DNA from: DASRDR01 sp044867785
GTDB lineage: Bacteria; Methylomirabilota; Methylomirabilia; Rokubacteriales; DASRDR01
Direction of reading: 5' to 3'
DNA: 64,000 nucleotides
Assembly (NCBI GenBank): GCA_044867785.1
Contig: JBIOVM010000053.1
Span: forward strand, 9,312-73,311
The notes below the pieces were generated by a model. It had not been told where the DNA came from. It did not search any database and worked only from the letters and a program-made list of their open reading frames with translations. Below are positions 9,353 through 17,413 of this stretch, piece after piece. Position 1 is the first letter of the stretch; each line of letters starts with the position of its first letter. A program made the position numbers and the translations under genes.

Positions 9353-9847
9353 TCATCCCTGCGCCGTCGGCGGCGGGCGCCCCGGCGCGTCCTTCTCGCT
9401 CGCCGCCTCGAGCCGGGCGCGGAGGCCGCTGGCGAAGGCCGTCGCCGTCTGTCGTGCCTTGCCCCGGATCACGCCGAGCCCCATCGAGGCCAGCTTGCCG
9501 GCGACGCCGACCTCGATCCGGTAGCCGACGACCGTGTCCTCCGGCCCGGCCGGCTCGAGCCGCAGCTCGGAGGTCAGCTTGACGCGCTCGCGGAGGCGCG
9601 CATCGACACCCTGAGCGACCGAGACGAGCCGGCGGGGCTCGTCGACGTCCGTGACCGTCACGTCCAGCGCAAACGAGAGGGTCAGGAAGGACACGCTGGA
9701 GCCGACGACCACGTGATACCGGCGATCGTCGTGGACGTCGATCCGCTCCACGCCGGGGACGCACGAGGCCACCTGCTCCGCGTCGCGCAGGAAGCTCCAC
9801 ACCCGCTCGATCGGCGCCCGGACCGTGAACCGGTCCTCGAAGATCAC
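9353..9847 (-). CDS. CoxG-like SRPBCC domain protein
   Basis: A 164-residue SRPBCC-fold protein with the start typical of CoxG (F-x-V-x-A-P-x-E-x-V-W-x-F-L-x-D, residues 7-22, then V-A-x-C-V-P-G-V-E). It carries the central strand pattern and the C-terminal helix that follows G-x-I-x-G-K. CoxG proteins accompany CO dehydrogenases and related molybdenum hydroxylases and anchor or help assemble the enzyme at the membrane. The gene follows the small iron-sulfur subunit by 36 bases, in line with that role. Confidence 0.85.
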   Translation of the reverse strand: MIFEDRFTVRAPIERVWSFLRDAEQVASCVPGVERIDVHDDRRYHVVVGSSVSFLTLSFALDVTVTDVDEPRRLVSVAQGVDARLRERVKLTSELRLEPAGPEDTVVGYRIEVGVAGKLASMGLGVIRGKARQTATAFASGLRARLEAASEKDAPGRPPPTAQG

Positions 9848-9883
9848 TGCCGACCGCTCCCGGGCCGCCCGCGGGGTAACGCG

Positions 9884-10402
9884 CTACGGCTCACGCAGCT
9901 CACCGCCATCGGCGCCAGACCGACGGCGGAGCACCGCGGCGGCGACCAGGATGGAGTCAACGATCTTCCGGTATCCCGTGCAGCGGCACAGGTTCCCCAT
10001 GAGCGCGTCGCGGACCGTAGCCTCGGAGGGTGCAGGCTCCCCCTCCAAGAGTTCGAGCGCCGTCATCAGCATCCCGGGCGTGCAGTAGCCGCACTGGAAG
10101 CCCCAGTGCTCGAGGAACGCCTCCTGGAGCGGGTGCATCCGTTGGTCGGCGGCAAGCCCTTCGACCGTGAGGACCTGGCGGCCGTCGACGCGGAGCGCGA
10201 GCATGAGGCAGGCGCTCACCGACCGGCCGTCGACCAGGACCGTGCAGGCGCCGCACACCCCGATGTCGCAGGCCCGCTTGGTGCCCTTGAGCTTGAGCTC
10301 CTCGCGCAGCACGTCGAGGAGCAGGACGTATGCCGGCATCTCCAGCCACTGCTCCTCGCCGTTGACCCAAAAGTGCAGCGGGTGCCGCTCAGGCACGAGC
10401 AT
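9884..10402 (-). CDS. molybdenum hydroxylase, small [2Fe-2S] subunit (CoxS/XdhC type)
   Basis: Iron-sulfur subunit, 172 aa. The N-terminal plant-type [2Fe-2S] ferredoxin cluster is bound by Cys45, Cys50, Cys53 and Cys65. The second, helical [2Fe-2S] domain is shown by Cys104, Cys107, Cys139 and Cys141 (CGYC and CRC motifs). It relays electrons from the molybdenum centre to FAD in a three-subunit hydroxylase. Its start overlaps the FAD-subunit stop by 14 bases, so the genes are translationally coupled. Confidence 0.95.
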   Translation of the reverse strand: MLVPERHPLHFWVNGEEQWLEMPAYVLLLDVLREELKLKGTKRACDIGVCGACTVLVDGRSVSACLMLALRVDGRQVLTVEGLAADQRMHPLQEAFLEHWGFQCGYCTPGMLMTALELLEGEPAPSEATVRDALMGNLCRCTGYRKIVDSILVAAAVLRRRSGADGGELREP

Positions 10403-11261
10403 CTCCGGCCCGGGCCCAGGCGTGCCGGAGCGCGCGGCGGACGAGCACGCGGATCATCCGGCGCTTGTAGGCCTCCGAGCCGCGGGTGTCGGACACCGGC
10501 TGGGCCGCGTCGGCGTAGGCCTCGGCCGCCCGCCACACCCCGCGCGACACGTCGAGGGCCTCGCCCCGAAGCTCGGCGTCCACCACCGGCAGCGCGAGTG
10601 GCGTCGGCCCGGCGGCTCCCACCACCACGCGCGCCTCCGCGCACGCGTCGCTGGCCCGGCGGACCAGCGCGGCGACGGCGATCACCGGCTTGTCCGCGTG
10701 CGACTGGGGCGTGAACTTCAGATAACTGACGCCAGCCCTCGCCGGGGGCGCCGGGACACGTACCTCGGTCAGGATCTCGTCGGGGGCGAGCGTCGTCGTG
10801 AAGTAGTCTTGGAAGAGCTCCCCGACGCCGAGGCGGCGCTCGCCTCGCACGCTGTGGGCCGTGACCTCCGCCCCGAGGGCCACGAGCAGGCTGGGTGGAT
10901 CGGAGGCGGCCTCGGCCCAGCAAAGATTCCCCCCGATGGTCGCCACGTTTCGGATCCGCCGGCTGGCGACCTGGGCGAGGACCTCGGCAAGCGCTGGCAC
11001 GTGCGCCCGCACGAGCGGGTGCTCGACCAGCGCCTGGTGGGTGACCATCGCGCCGGTGGTCAGCACGCCGCCGTCCCACGACACGCCGCCGAGCGAGACC
11101 TGATCGAGGCTCACGATCTGATCGGCGTCCAGCAGCCCTTCCTTGAGGAGGATGGTCAGCGCCGTGCCGCCGGCCATCAGCCGCGCTCGGCGACCGTGCT
11201 CGGCCATCAGGCGGCACGCCGCCTCGAGGGTCCCCGGCCGGTGGTAGCCGATCGCCGTCAC
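10389..11261 (-). CDS. molybdenum hydroxylase, FAD-binding medium subunit (CoxM type)
   Basis: FAD subunit of a xanthine-dehydrogenase-family enzyme, 290 aa. FAD-binding motifs are visible as AGGTAL at residues 30-35 and TIGGNL at 108-113. The C-terminal CO-dehydrogenase flavoprotein domain follows from about residue 175. It overlaps the large-subunit stop by four bases and the small-subunit start by 14. The subunit passes electrons to an external acceptor. Confidence 0.95.
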   Translation of the reverse strand: MTAIGYHRPGTLEAACRLMAEHGRRARLMAGGTALTILLKEGLLDADQIVSLDQVSLGGVSWDGGVLTTGAMVTHQALVEHPLVRAHVPALAEVLAQVASRRIRNVATIGGNLCWAEAASDPPSLLVALGAEVTAHSVRGERRLGVGELFQDYFTTTLAPDEILTEVRVPAPPARAGVSYLKFTPQSHADKPVIAVAALVRRASDACAEARVVVGAAGPTPLALPVVDAELRGEALDVSRGVWRAAEAYADAAQPVSDTRGSEAYKRRMIRVLVRRALRHAWARAGDARA

Positions 11262-13570
11262 GCCGCCCCTCCGTCCTCGGCCAGCGCCTGGACGATCTTC
11301 TCCGGCGTGGCGGGAAGATCCCGGATGCGCACGCCCACCGCGTCCGCGATCGCGTTGACGATGGCCGCCGCCACCGGGATGGTGGCCGGCTCGGCCACGC
11401 CCTTGGCGCCGTACGGGCCCTCCGGGTCCGGCTTCTCGACGAGCACGGTCTCGATCGTTTCCGGCATGTCGAGGGCGGCCGGGATCTTGTAGTCGTGGAA
11501 GTTGGACAGCGCGGTGTGCCCGTCGTCGGCGAACAGGGTCTCGGTCAACGCGAAGCCGAGCCCCTGGGCGATGCCCCCCTCGACCTGTCCCTCGACGCCC
11601 CGCGGGTTGATGGCCCGGCCGATGTCGTGGGCCGCCACGACCCGAAGGACCCGCACCTGACCCGTCTCCTGATCGACCTCCACCTCCGCGCCGTGGAAGC
11701 CGAAGGCGTACGCGGCCGACTTGTTACCGTAGCCCTGCGCGTTCGGCTGCTCGGTCGGCGGGTCGTAGAAGTGCTCGGCGATCAGCTGGCTGCCGCCGTG
11801 ACGGTAGTGCGCGGCCCGAGCGACGTCGGCCACGCTCACGCCCCGCTCGGGCTCCGCGCGCACGAACACCCGACCGTCCGCGGCAGCGAGCGCGTCGGGG
11901 TCGGCTCCCAGCAACTCGCAGGCGATCGCGAGCATCCGGTCCCTCAGCTTGCGGCCGGCGCCGGCGACGGCGTTGCCCGCGATGAACGTGTTGCGGCTGC
12001 CGTGCGTGCCGAGGTCCCACGGGATCAGGTTGGTGTCGGAGCTCTCGACCCGCACCGAGCCGTACGGCACGCCGACGGTCTCGGCCGCAACCTGGGCAAC
12101 GACAGTCGCGCCGCCCTGGCCGATCTCCTGACCGCCCGTCATCACCTGGAGCGTCCCATCGTCCTCCAGCTTGAGGATGGCGCCGCAGCCGTCGCTGTTG
12201 CCGTGGACCCGAGTCCCGCCCGCCGGGCCGAAGAGCCCGGCGATGCCGACCCCACGGCCCCTCGGCCGCTCGACGTGGATGGCGAGCCGCTCGGCCACCG
12301 CCTCCAGGCACTCGCGCTGCGCGCAGGTGCCGAAGCGGAACCCGAGCGCGGAGACGTCGCCCGGGGCGTAGAGGTTTCGCCGCCTCAGCTCGATCACGTC
12401 GAGCCCCAGCTCCGCGGCCGCCTCGTCGATCAGGCTATCGACCGCGAAGGTGCCCTGAGGATTGCCGTAGCCGCGGTACGCGCCGCCGTACGGCTTGGTG
12501 GTGTAGACGATGGTCGCCTCGAAGCGGAACGCCGGCACCCTGTAGATCGTGAAGGGGTTCGTCCCGGCGACGCTCGCCACGCCGGTGGCCTGGCTCAGGT
12601 ACGCGCCGCTGTCGACGACAGCCCGAGCCTCGAGGGCCGTGATCCGGCCGTCGCGCCGGAGGCCGATGCGGCAGTCGAAGCGGAACGGGTGGCGGAAGCG
12701 AGTGGCCTGGAACTCCTCGGCGCGCGTGTAGACGATCGCAACGGGCCGCCGTGTCCGGAGGGAGAGCAGCGAGGCGATCGGGTCGGGGGCGTGCATCTCC
12801 ATGCGGCTGCCGAACCCGGCGCCCATCGTCGTCTTGATGATCCGGACCTTGCCCTCCGGGAGCCCCAGGACGTCGGCCAAGTGCGCGCGCAGCTGGAACG
12901 GCATCTGGGTCGACGACCAGAGGGTGACCACGCCCGATACCGGGTCGTAGCTCGCCACCGCCTGGTGGGGCTCGAGGCACGAGGGCGCCACCGCGTGCGT
13001 CGAGTAGCGACGCTCCACCGTGACGTCGGCCTCCCGCCAGCCCCGCTCGATGTCGCCGGCGCCGCGGCGCACCACGGCGGCGACGTTCCCCGGGACGTCG
13101 TCGTGGACGAGCGGGGCGCCCGCGGCCAGCGCCTCGTCCACGTCGAACACGGGCGGCAGCTCTTCGTACTCCACGTCGATCAGCGAGAGCGCCTCCAGCG
13201 CGATGTCCCCGTCGGTGGCGGCGATGGCGGCCACCTCGTCCCCGACGAAGCGCACCTTGTCGGTCTCGAGCGGTAGCTTGTCCGCGAACCTCGGACCCTG
13301 GTGCTTGAAGAACCCGTAGCGGATGCGCGGGGTGTCGGCGCCGGTGAGGACGGCGCGGACGCCCGGCACCCGGCGGGCGCGCGCCGCGTCGATGGAGCGG
13401 ATCCGGGCGTGGGGCAGGGGACTCCTGAGGACCTTGGCGACGAGCATGCCCGGCAGCTCCACGTCGACGCCGTACACGGCGCGCCCTAGAACCTTGTCGG
13501 GACCGTCCAGCCGGGCGACCCCGCTCCCCACGACCGGGCCGCGCGGCGCCGCGTCCCCCGACGCCGACAT
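11258..13570 (-). CDS. molybdenum hydroxylase large subunit, xanthine dehydrogenase family
   Basis: Molybdopterin-binding catalytic subunit, 770 aa, full length. The active-site loop reads AYRGYGNPQ at residues 364-372. CO dehydrogenase form I has A-Y-x-C-S-F-R there, so this is not a CO dehydrogenase but a hydroxylase of an aromatic, heterocyclic or aldehyde substrate. GQEIGQG (480-486) binds the cofactor and Glu727 in KGVAEP is the expected catalytic base. The gene lies four bases from the regulator stop and shares overlapping ends with the FAD subunit. A purine, nicotinate-like or related N-heterocycle is a reasonable guess given the downstream cyclase. Confidence 0.93.
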   Translation of the reverse strand: MSASGDAAPRGPVVGSGVARLDGPDKVLGRAVYGVDVELPGMLVAKVLRSPLPHARIRSIDAARARRVPGVRAVLTGADTPRIRYGFFKHQGPRFADKLPLETDKVRFVGDEVAAIAATDGDIALEALSLIDVEYEELPPVFDVDEALAAGAPLVHDDVPGNVAAVVRRGAGDIERGWREADVTVERRYSTHAVAPSCLEPHQAVASYDPVSGVVTLWSSTQMPFQLRAHLADVLGLPEGKVRIIKTTMGAGFGSRMEMHAPDPIASLLSLRTRRPVAIVYTRAEEFQATRFRHPFRFDCRIGLRRDGRITALEARAVVDSGAYLSQATGVASVAGTNPFTIYRVPAFRFEATIVYTTKPYGGAYRGYGNPQGTFAVDSLIDEAAAELGLDVIELRRRNLYAPGDVSALGFRFGTCAQRECLEAVAERLAIHVERPRGRGVGIAGLFGPAGGTRVHGNSDGCGAILKLEDDGTLQVMTGGQEIGQGGATVVAQVAAETVGVPYGSVRVESSDTNLIPWDLGTHGSRNTFIAGNAVAGAGRKLRDRMLAIACELLGADPDALAAADGRVFVRAEPERGVSVADVARAAHYRHGGSQLIAEHFYDPPTEQPNAQGYGNKSAAYAFGFHGAEVEVDQETGQVRVLRVVAAHDIGRAINPRGVEGQVEGGIAQGLGFALTETLFADDGHTALSNFHDYKIPAALDMPETIETVLVEKPDPEGPYGAKGVAEPATIPVAAAIVNAIADAVGVRIRDLPATPEKIVQALAEDGGAA

Positions 13571-13573
13571 TCC

Positions 13574-14176
13574 TCAGCCCTCCGCCGACACGACGAGCGC
13601 CAGCGCCGGCGCGCGGCCGAGCGCGCGCGCCCCGTGCGGCAGCTGGTTGTCGAAGTAGGCGCTGTCGCCCGGGCCCAGGACGTGCCGTTCGCGATCGTGG
13701 TGGAGCTCCACCCGGCCCCGCAGGACGAACAGGAAAGCCTCCCCTCCGTGCGAGCGACGGGGCGCCTCGGCCAGGCCGGGCGGGTAGGTGACCAGGAACG
13801 GCTCCATCCGCTTCTCGAGCCGCCGGTGGCCCAACGCCTCGTAGGCGTAGCCGATGGCGGTGTCCGCGCCGGCGATGGGCTTCCCCTCGCGGCGGCGGAT
13901 AATCACGCAGGGCGGATCGCTGCTGGCTCCGATCAGGTGACCCACCGTCGTGTCGAGCGCCGCGGCGACGTTGGCGAGGGTCGCGATCGGCGACGAGACA
14001 CGGCCGTTCTCGATCTTGCTCACCAGGCTTCGGGAGATGCCGGCCTTGCCGGCGACGCCGTCGAGGCTGAGGCCGCGCCGCTGGCGCAGCCGGCGGATCC
14101 GGCGTCCGATCACCTCGATGACGTGGTGGCGTTTCACGCTGTTTCCCGTCGCGATACCGAGGAAACTCGGCGGCAT
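13574..14176 (-). CDS. XRE-family transcriptional regulator with C-terminal cupin
   Basis: Two-domain regulator, 200 aa. An XRE helix-turn-helix lies at about residues 24-81 (RRIRRLRQRRGLSLDGVA, then ISRSLVSKIENG). A cupin sensor domain spans about 115-195, with GGEAFLFVLRGRVELHHD and a late proline-His (QLPHGA). Such proteins usually repress or activate the adjacent catabolic operon on binding a small ligand. It is the first gene of the hydroxylase operon and diverges from an SDR gene 101 bases away. The start is uncertain: no clear ribosome binding site precedes 14176, and a GTG at 14137 would also keep the HTH domain. Confidence 0.88.
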   Translation of the reverse strand: MPPSFLGIATGNSVKRHHVIEVIGRRIRRLRQRRGLSLDGVAGKAGISRSLVSKIENGRVSSPIATLANVAAALDTTVGHLIGASSDPPCVIIRRREGKPIAGADTAIGYAYEALGHRRLEKRMEPFLVTYPPGLAEAPRRSHGGEAFLFVLRGRVELHHDRERHVLGPGDSAYFDNQLPHGARALGRAPALALVVSAEG

Positions 14177-14257
14177 GGTAGCGATCGCCGGGTCGGGAAG
14201 TCAAGGGCCGTTGCCGAGACGATGCGGCGCGGGCCGCGTTCCCGTCGCCGGCCGGCG

Positions 14258-14263
14258 TATACT
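14258..14263 (+). promoter_or_regulatory. possible -10 element of the SDR gene
   Basis: TATACT stands out in GC-rich sequence, 15 bases before the ATG. No good -35 element lies at the proper distance. Transcription would begin only a few bases before the start codon, so the mRNA may be nearly leaderless. Confidence 0.35.
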
Positions 14264-14277
14264 TTCCCGGGGATCCG

Positions 14278-15036
14278 ATGAGCGCGCGGCGGGTCGAGGG
14301 CAAGGTGGCGCTGATCACCGGCGGGAGCCGGGGCATCGGGCGCGAGATCGTGCTGACCCTCGCCCGCGAGGGCGCGGCGGTCGGCGTGAATCACTTCCCG
14401 GACGAGGCGGAGACCGCGCGGGCCCGCGCGCTGATGGACGAGCTCTCCGGTCTCGGCGCCCGGGCCGTCGCGCTCCCGGCCGACGTCACCGACGGCGCGG
14501 CCATGCGCGAGGCCGGACGTCGCCTGGTAGAGGCGCTCGGCCAGGTCGACGTTGTCGTCACCAACGCCGGCGTGATCGACCGTCGGCCCTTCGTTGACGT
14601 GACCGAGGCCGACTGGAGCCGCGTGATCGACGTGAACCTGAAGGGCACCTTCAACGCCATCCAGGCGGTCCTCCCGTACCTCGTGCGCCAGGGGCACGGC
14701 AAGATCGTGACCGTGGCCTCCGAGCTGGCGCTGATCGGGCGCGCGGGCGCCGCCGCCTACGCGGCCTCCAAGGCGGGCGTCATCGGGCTCACGAAATCCC
14801 TCGCCCGCGAGCTCTCACACCTTGGGATCCACGTCAACGCGGTCGCGCCCGGGCCGGTCGACACCGATATGCTGCGCTCCAACCCGGAGTTCCGGTACGA
14901 GAACCGGTTGAACGTGCCGCTCCGCCGCTGGGGGCATCCGCGGGACATCGCGCTGACCGTCCTGTTCCTGGCGTCTGCCGAGAGCGACTTCTACGCCGGT
15001 CAGGTCCTGAGCCCGAACGGCGGCGTCGTGATGTAG
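14278..15036 (+). CDS. short-chain dehydrogenase/reductase (SDR), FabG-like
   Basis: Classical SDR of 252 residues. The cofactor motif TGGSRGIG is at 14-21, NAG at 96-98, and the catalytic Ser148, Tyr161 and Lys165 are in place. It should oxidise or reduce an alcohol/ketone with NAD(P)(H). The arginines after the second glycine-rich strand give no firm hint of NADP over NAD. It starts a plus-strand pair with the deacetylase-family gene 43 bases downstream and is divergent from the XRE-cupin regulator, which may control both directions. Substrate unknown. Confidence 0.93.
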   Translation: MSARRVEGKVALITGGSRGIGREIVLTLAREGAAVGVNHFPDEAETARARALMDELSGLGARAVALPADVTDGAAMREAGRRLVEALGQVDVVVTNAGVIDRRPFVDVTEADWSRVIDVNLKGTFNAIQAVLPYLVRQGHGKIVTVASELALIGRAGAAAYAASKAGVIGLTKSLARELSHLGIHVNAVAPGPVDTDMLRSNPEFRYENRLNVPLRRWGHPRDIALTVLFLASAESDFYAGQVLSPNGGVVM

Positions 15037-15079
15037 GCCCGTGGGCGCACGGGCTCGGACCGAATACACGGGAGGTGAG

Positions 15080-16042
15080 ATGAGAGCACGACGAGCACTG
15101 GGCGCGGAGATCGTCCCGCCCATCCGCTGGCCAAAGGGCAACCGCGCGGCGGTCTGCCTCACCTTCGATCTCGACGCGGAGACGGCGTGGATCTCCCGAG
15201 ACCCCGAGAACCTCCACCGCCTGGCGGTGATGTCGCAGGGCGCGTACGGGCCGAAGGTCGGCGTCCCGCTCCTGCTCGAGTTCCTGGCCCGGAACGGCCT
15301 CCGCGCGACGTTCTTCGTCCCCGGCTGGACCGCCGAGCGCTACCCGGACGTCGTGGCCGAGATCCACCGCCAGGGACACGAGGTGGGCCATCACGGGTAC
15401 CTCCACGAGGCGCTGGAGGGGCGGAGCCGTGAGGAGGAGGAGGAGATCCTGCTGAAGGGGATGCGCATCCTGGAGGGGATCACCGGAGAGCGTCCGGTGG
15501 GCTACCGCGCCCCCCGCTACGAGATCAGCCACGACACGGTGAGCCTCCTGCGGACCCACGGCTTCGTCTACGCCACCAACCTCCAGGACACGATCTGGCC
15601 GTACCTCCATCCCGGGACGCCGCCGCTCGTCGAGCTGCCGACCACCTGGATCCTCGACGACGGTCCGTACTTCGCCTACGGCATCCGGCCGCCGCTCTAC
15701 CGGCAGATCTACCCGCCAGCGGCAGTCCTCTCGACGTGGAAGGACGAGTTCCGGGGGATGCACGCCCTGGGCGGCGCGTTCACGCTGATCCTCCACCCCC
15801 AGTTCATCGGCCGGCCGTCCCGCGTGCTGATGCTGGAGGCGCTGATCGACTACGTCCGCACCTTCCCCGGGGTCTGGCTCACGCACGGCCTCGAGCTGGC
15901 CCGCTGGGCGGCCAGCGACGCCGCCGGCACCGGCACCGACGGCCGGCCGCGCGCGCCGGCCGCCGAGCCCCCGTCGGCTACCCGCGCGCGTGCTCGAGCC
16001 AGTAGTGGTAGGTCTTCGCGACGGCGGTCACGACGTTCTTGA
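15080..16042 (+). CDS. polysaccharide-deacetylase-family hydrolase (NodB-like, PgdA/cyclic-imidase branch)
   Basis: NodB-fold hydrolase, 320 aa from the ATG at 15080, which follows GGGAGGTGAG. The metal Asp is in L-T-F-D-L-D-A-E (residues 27-34) and the His motif is GHEVGHHGYLHE at 99-110. GYRAPRYE (141-148) is motif 3. The F-D-x-D-A-E and H-G-Y-x-H-E forms are those of Helicobacter PgdA-like proteins and cyclic imide hydrolases, rather than chitin deacetylases. Action on a cyclic imide or a small amide is therefore possible. The last 45 residues are Ala/Arg/Ser-rich and overlap, tail to tail, the end of the gene on the opposite strand by 65 bases. Confidence 0.87.
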   Translation: MRARRALGAEIVPPIRWPKGNRAAVCLTFDLDAETAWISRDPENLHRLAVMSQGAYGPKVGVPLLLEFLARNGLRATFFVPGWTAERYPDVVAEIHRQGHEVGHHGYLHEALEGRSREEEEEILLKGMRILEGITGERPVGYRAPRYEISHDTVSLLRTHGFVYATNLQDTIWPYLHPGTPPLVELPTTWILDDGPYFAYGIRPPLYRQIYPPAAVLSTWKDEFRGMHALGGAFTLILHPQFIGRPSRVLMLEALIDYVRTFPGVWLTHGLELARWAASDAAGTGTDGRPRAPAAEPPSATRARARASSGRSSRRRSRRS

Positions 16043-17318
16043 TCTCGCCGGAAAGCGTGAAGCCGGGGCTCGCCGGCAGGTAGAGGACCGCGCCCTCGCG
16101 ACGGGCCAGCACGTTCTCGACCACGATGGCGCGCATGAGCCAGATCGCCATCTCCTCGCTCTCGCACCGGACGCCGAGCCAGCCGGGCGGCCCGCCGGCC
16201 AGGACGTCGAGGCCCGTTACCATGCGGAGGCCCCGCTCGAGCTCGCGGAGCACCGCGGCGTAGCGGTCCGGCTCGGCGAGGACGGCCTCCCTGGGCGCCG
16301 GCTCGAGGAGCGTCCCGCGGTGAGGCGGCCCTCCGGCCAGGGCCAGCTCGCAGAACCCCTGCCACATGCGGTCCCACGCCACCGCGCCGTCCCGGTCGAG
16401 ATCGAGCGCGGCGGCGCCCATCGGCCCCGGGCTGACCGCGATCCCGGCGTCCCGGTAGCGCGGCGGCAGCATGGCCGCCATGCGCTCCGGCAGGCCGACG
16501 GCCTCGCCGCCATGCGCGTGGGCGCCACGGAAGGCCTCGAGGAGGGCGGGGTCCACCGACCGGGCGTCCTCGCCGAGCGCGTCGAGGTAGCGGCGGACCA
16601 GCGCCGAGACGAGCGCCGGGTGGGACGCGAGCGGCGGCGCCACGAGGACCGACATCCTCGAGGTTCGCGCGGCGGCGGCCGCCGCCTGGAGCCGCCGCTG
16701 CGCTTGGCCCCCGAGCACGGCGTGCGGGACGAGGACGACGGCCCGCGCGCCGAGCCTGGTCCAGCGGGCCACGATCTCGCCGACGCTCGGGGGCGTGAGG
16801 TCCAGGAAGGCGTAGCCGACGTCGACCACGCGCTGCGCCTCCGAGACGAGTCGCGCGACCCGCGCCAGCTCCGCGTTGGCCAGGGGGTTGGCGTCGCCCG
16901 CTCCCACCAGCACGATGGCCGTGTCGATTGGGCGGAGCGGCCGGGGCCGCCCCCGCGCCCGCCGCATCGCCTCCTGTGCCCGATCGCCCAGCATGCGAGC
17001 GACGTCGTCGACGGCGGGCGGGGCGCCGCGGTGGATCGGGAGCCCGGGCCATCGCTGGGCGAGGGCGCCGATCGCCGCGTCGAGCCTCCGGTCCCTCGCG
17101 CCGCCCAGGCCGAGGGTGAGCGGGAGCACGACGAGCCGTGAGACGCCGCGCCCGAGGGACAGCGTGACCTGCGCGTCCAGCTCGTCGTGCGGCCCGTCGA
17201 GCCAGGCGACGGCCACCTCGCGCCCGAGCTGGGCCGCGAGGCGCCCGCCCAGTGCCGCGAGGGACCGCCGGGTGGCCGGCTCGCGGGGCGCGAGGAGGAG
17301 GAGGAGAGGGAGGTCCAC
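15978..17318 (-). CDS. duplicated CbiX-like protein with an unassigned C-terminal domain
   Basis: 446 residues in three parts. Two CbiX-like (sirohydrochlorin chelatase fold) repeats occupy about 1-118 and 131-265. The second begins IVLVGAGDANPLANAEL, which matches the usual L-V-x-H-G-S-R-D-P-x-A-N-A-E-L of CbiX, but the catalytic His is replaced by Ala. In the first repeat the corresponding LLLLAPREP also lacks it. The third part, about 290-446, contains GGPPHRGTLLEP, PGWLGVRCESEEMAIWLMRA and GEIKNVVTAVAKTYHYW. I cannot assign it to a family. Chelatase activity is doubtful. No cobalamin genes surround it. It is encoded alone, converging on the deacetylase gene and diverging from the ureohydrolase operon. 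Confidence 0.7.
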   Translation of the reverse strand: MDLPLLLLLAPREPATRRSLAALGGRLAAQLGREVAVAWLDGPHDELDAQVTLSLGRGVSRLVVLPLTLGLGGARDRRLDAAIGALAQRWPGLPIHRGAPPAVDDVARMLGDRAQEAMRRARGRPRPLRPIDTAIVLVGAGDANPLANAELARVARLVSEAQRVVDVGYAFLDLTPPSVGEIVARWTRLGARAVVLVPHAVLGGQAQRRLQAAAAAARTSRMSVLVAPPLASHPALVSALVRRYLDALGEDARSVDPALLEAFRGAHAHGGEAVGLPERMAAMLPPRYRDAGIAVSPGPMGAAALDLDRDGAVAWDRMWQGFCELALAGGPPHRGTLLEPAPREAVLAEPDRYAAVLRELERGLRMVTGLDVLAGGPPGWLGVRCESEEMAIWLMRAIVVENVLARREGAVLYLPASPGFTLSGEIKNVVTAVAKTYHYWLEHARG

Positions 17319-17413
17319 GGCGCCCTCCAGGATGCACCGGGCCGGGCGGTCCTCACCAGCGGCCGGCCCGTGATAGGATCGGCGGCGTCTCAGAACCCGG
17401 GAGGCGACCGATC

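Noticed and set aside
11258..13570. Carbon monoxide dehydrogenase large subunit
   Set aside because: The active-site loop is AYRGYGNPQ and lacks the A-Y-x-C-S-F-R of form I CO dehydrogenase.
15978..17318. Sirohydrochlorin cobaltochelatase for vitamin B12 synthesis
   Set aside because: The active-site histidines are missing in both repeats and no cobalamin genes are nearby.
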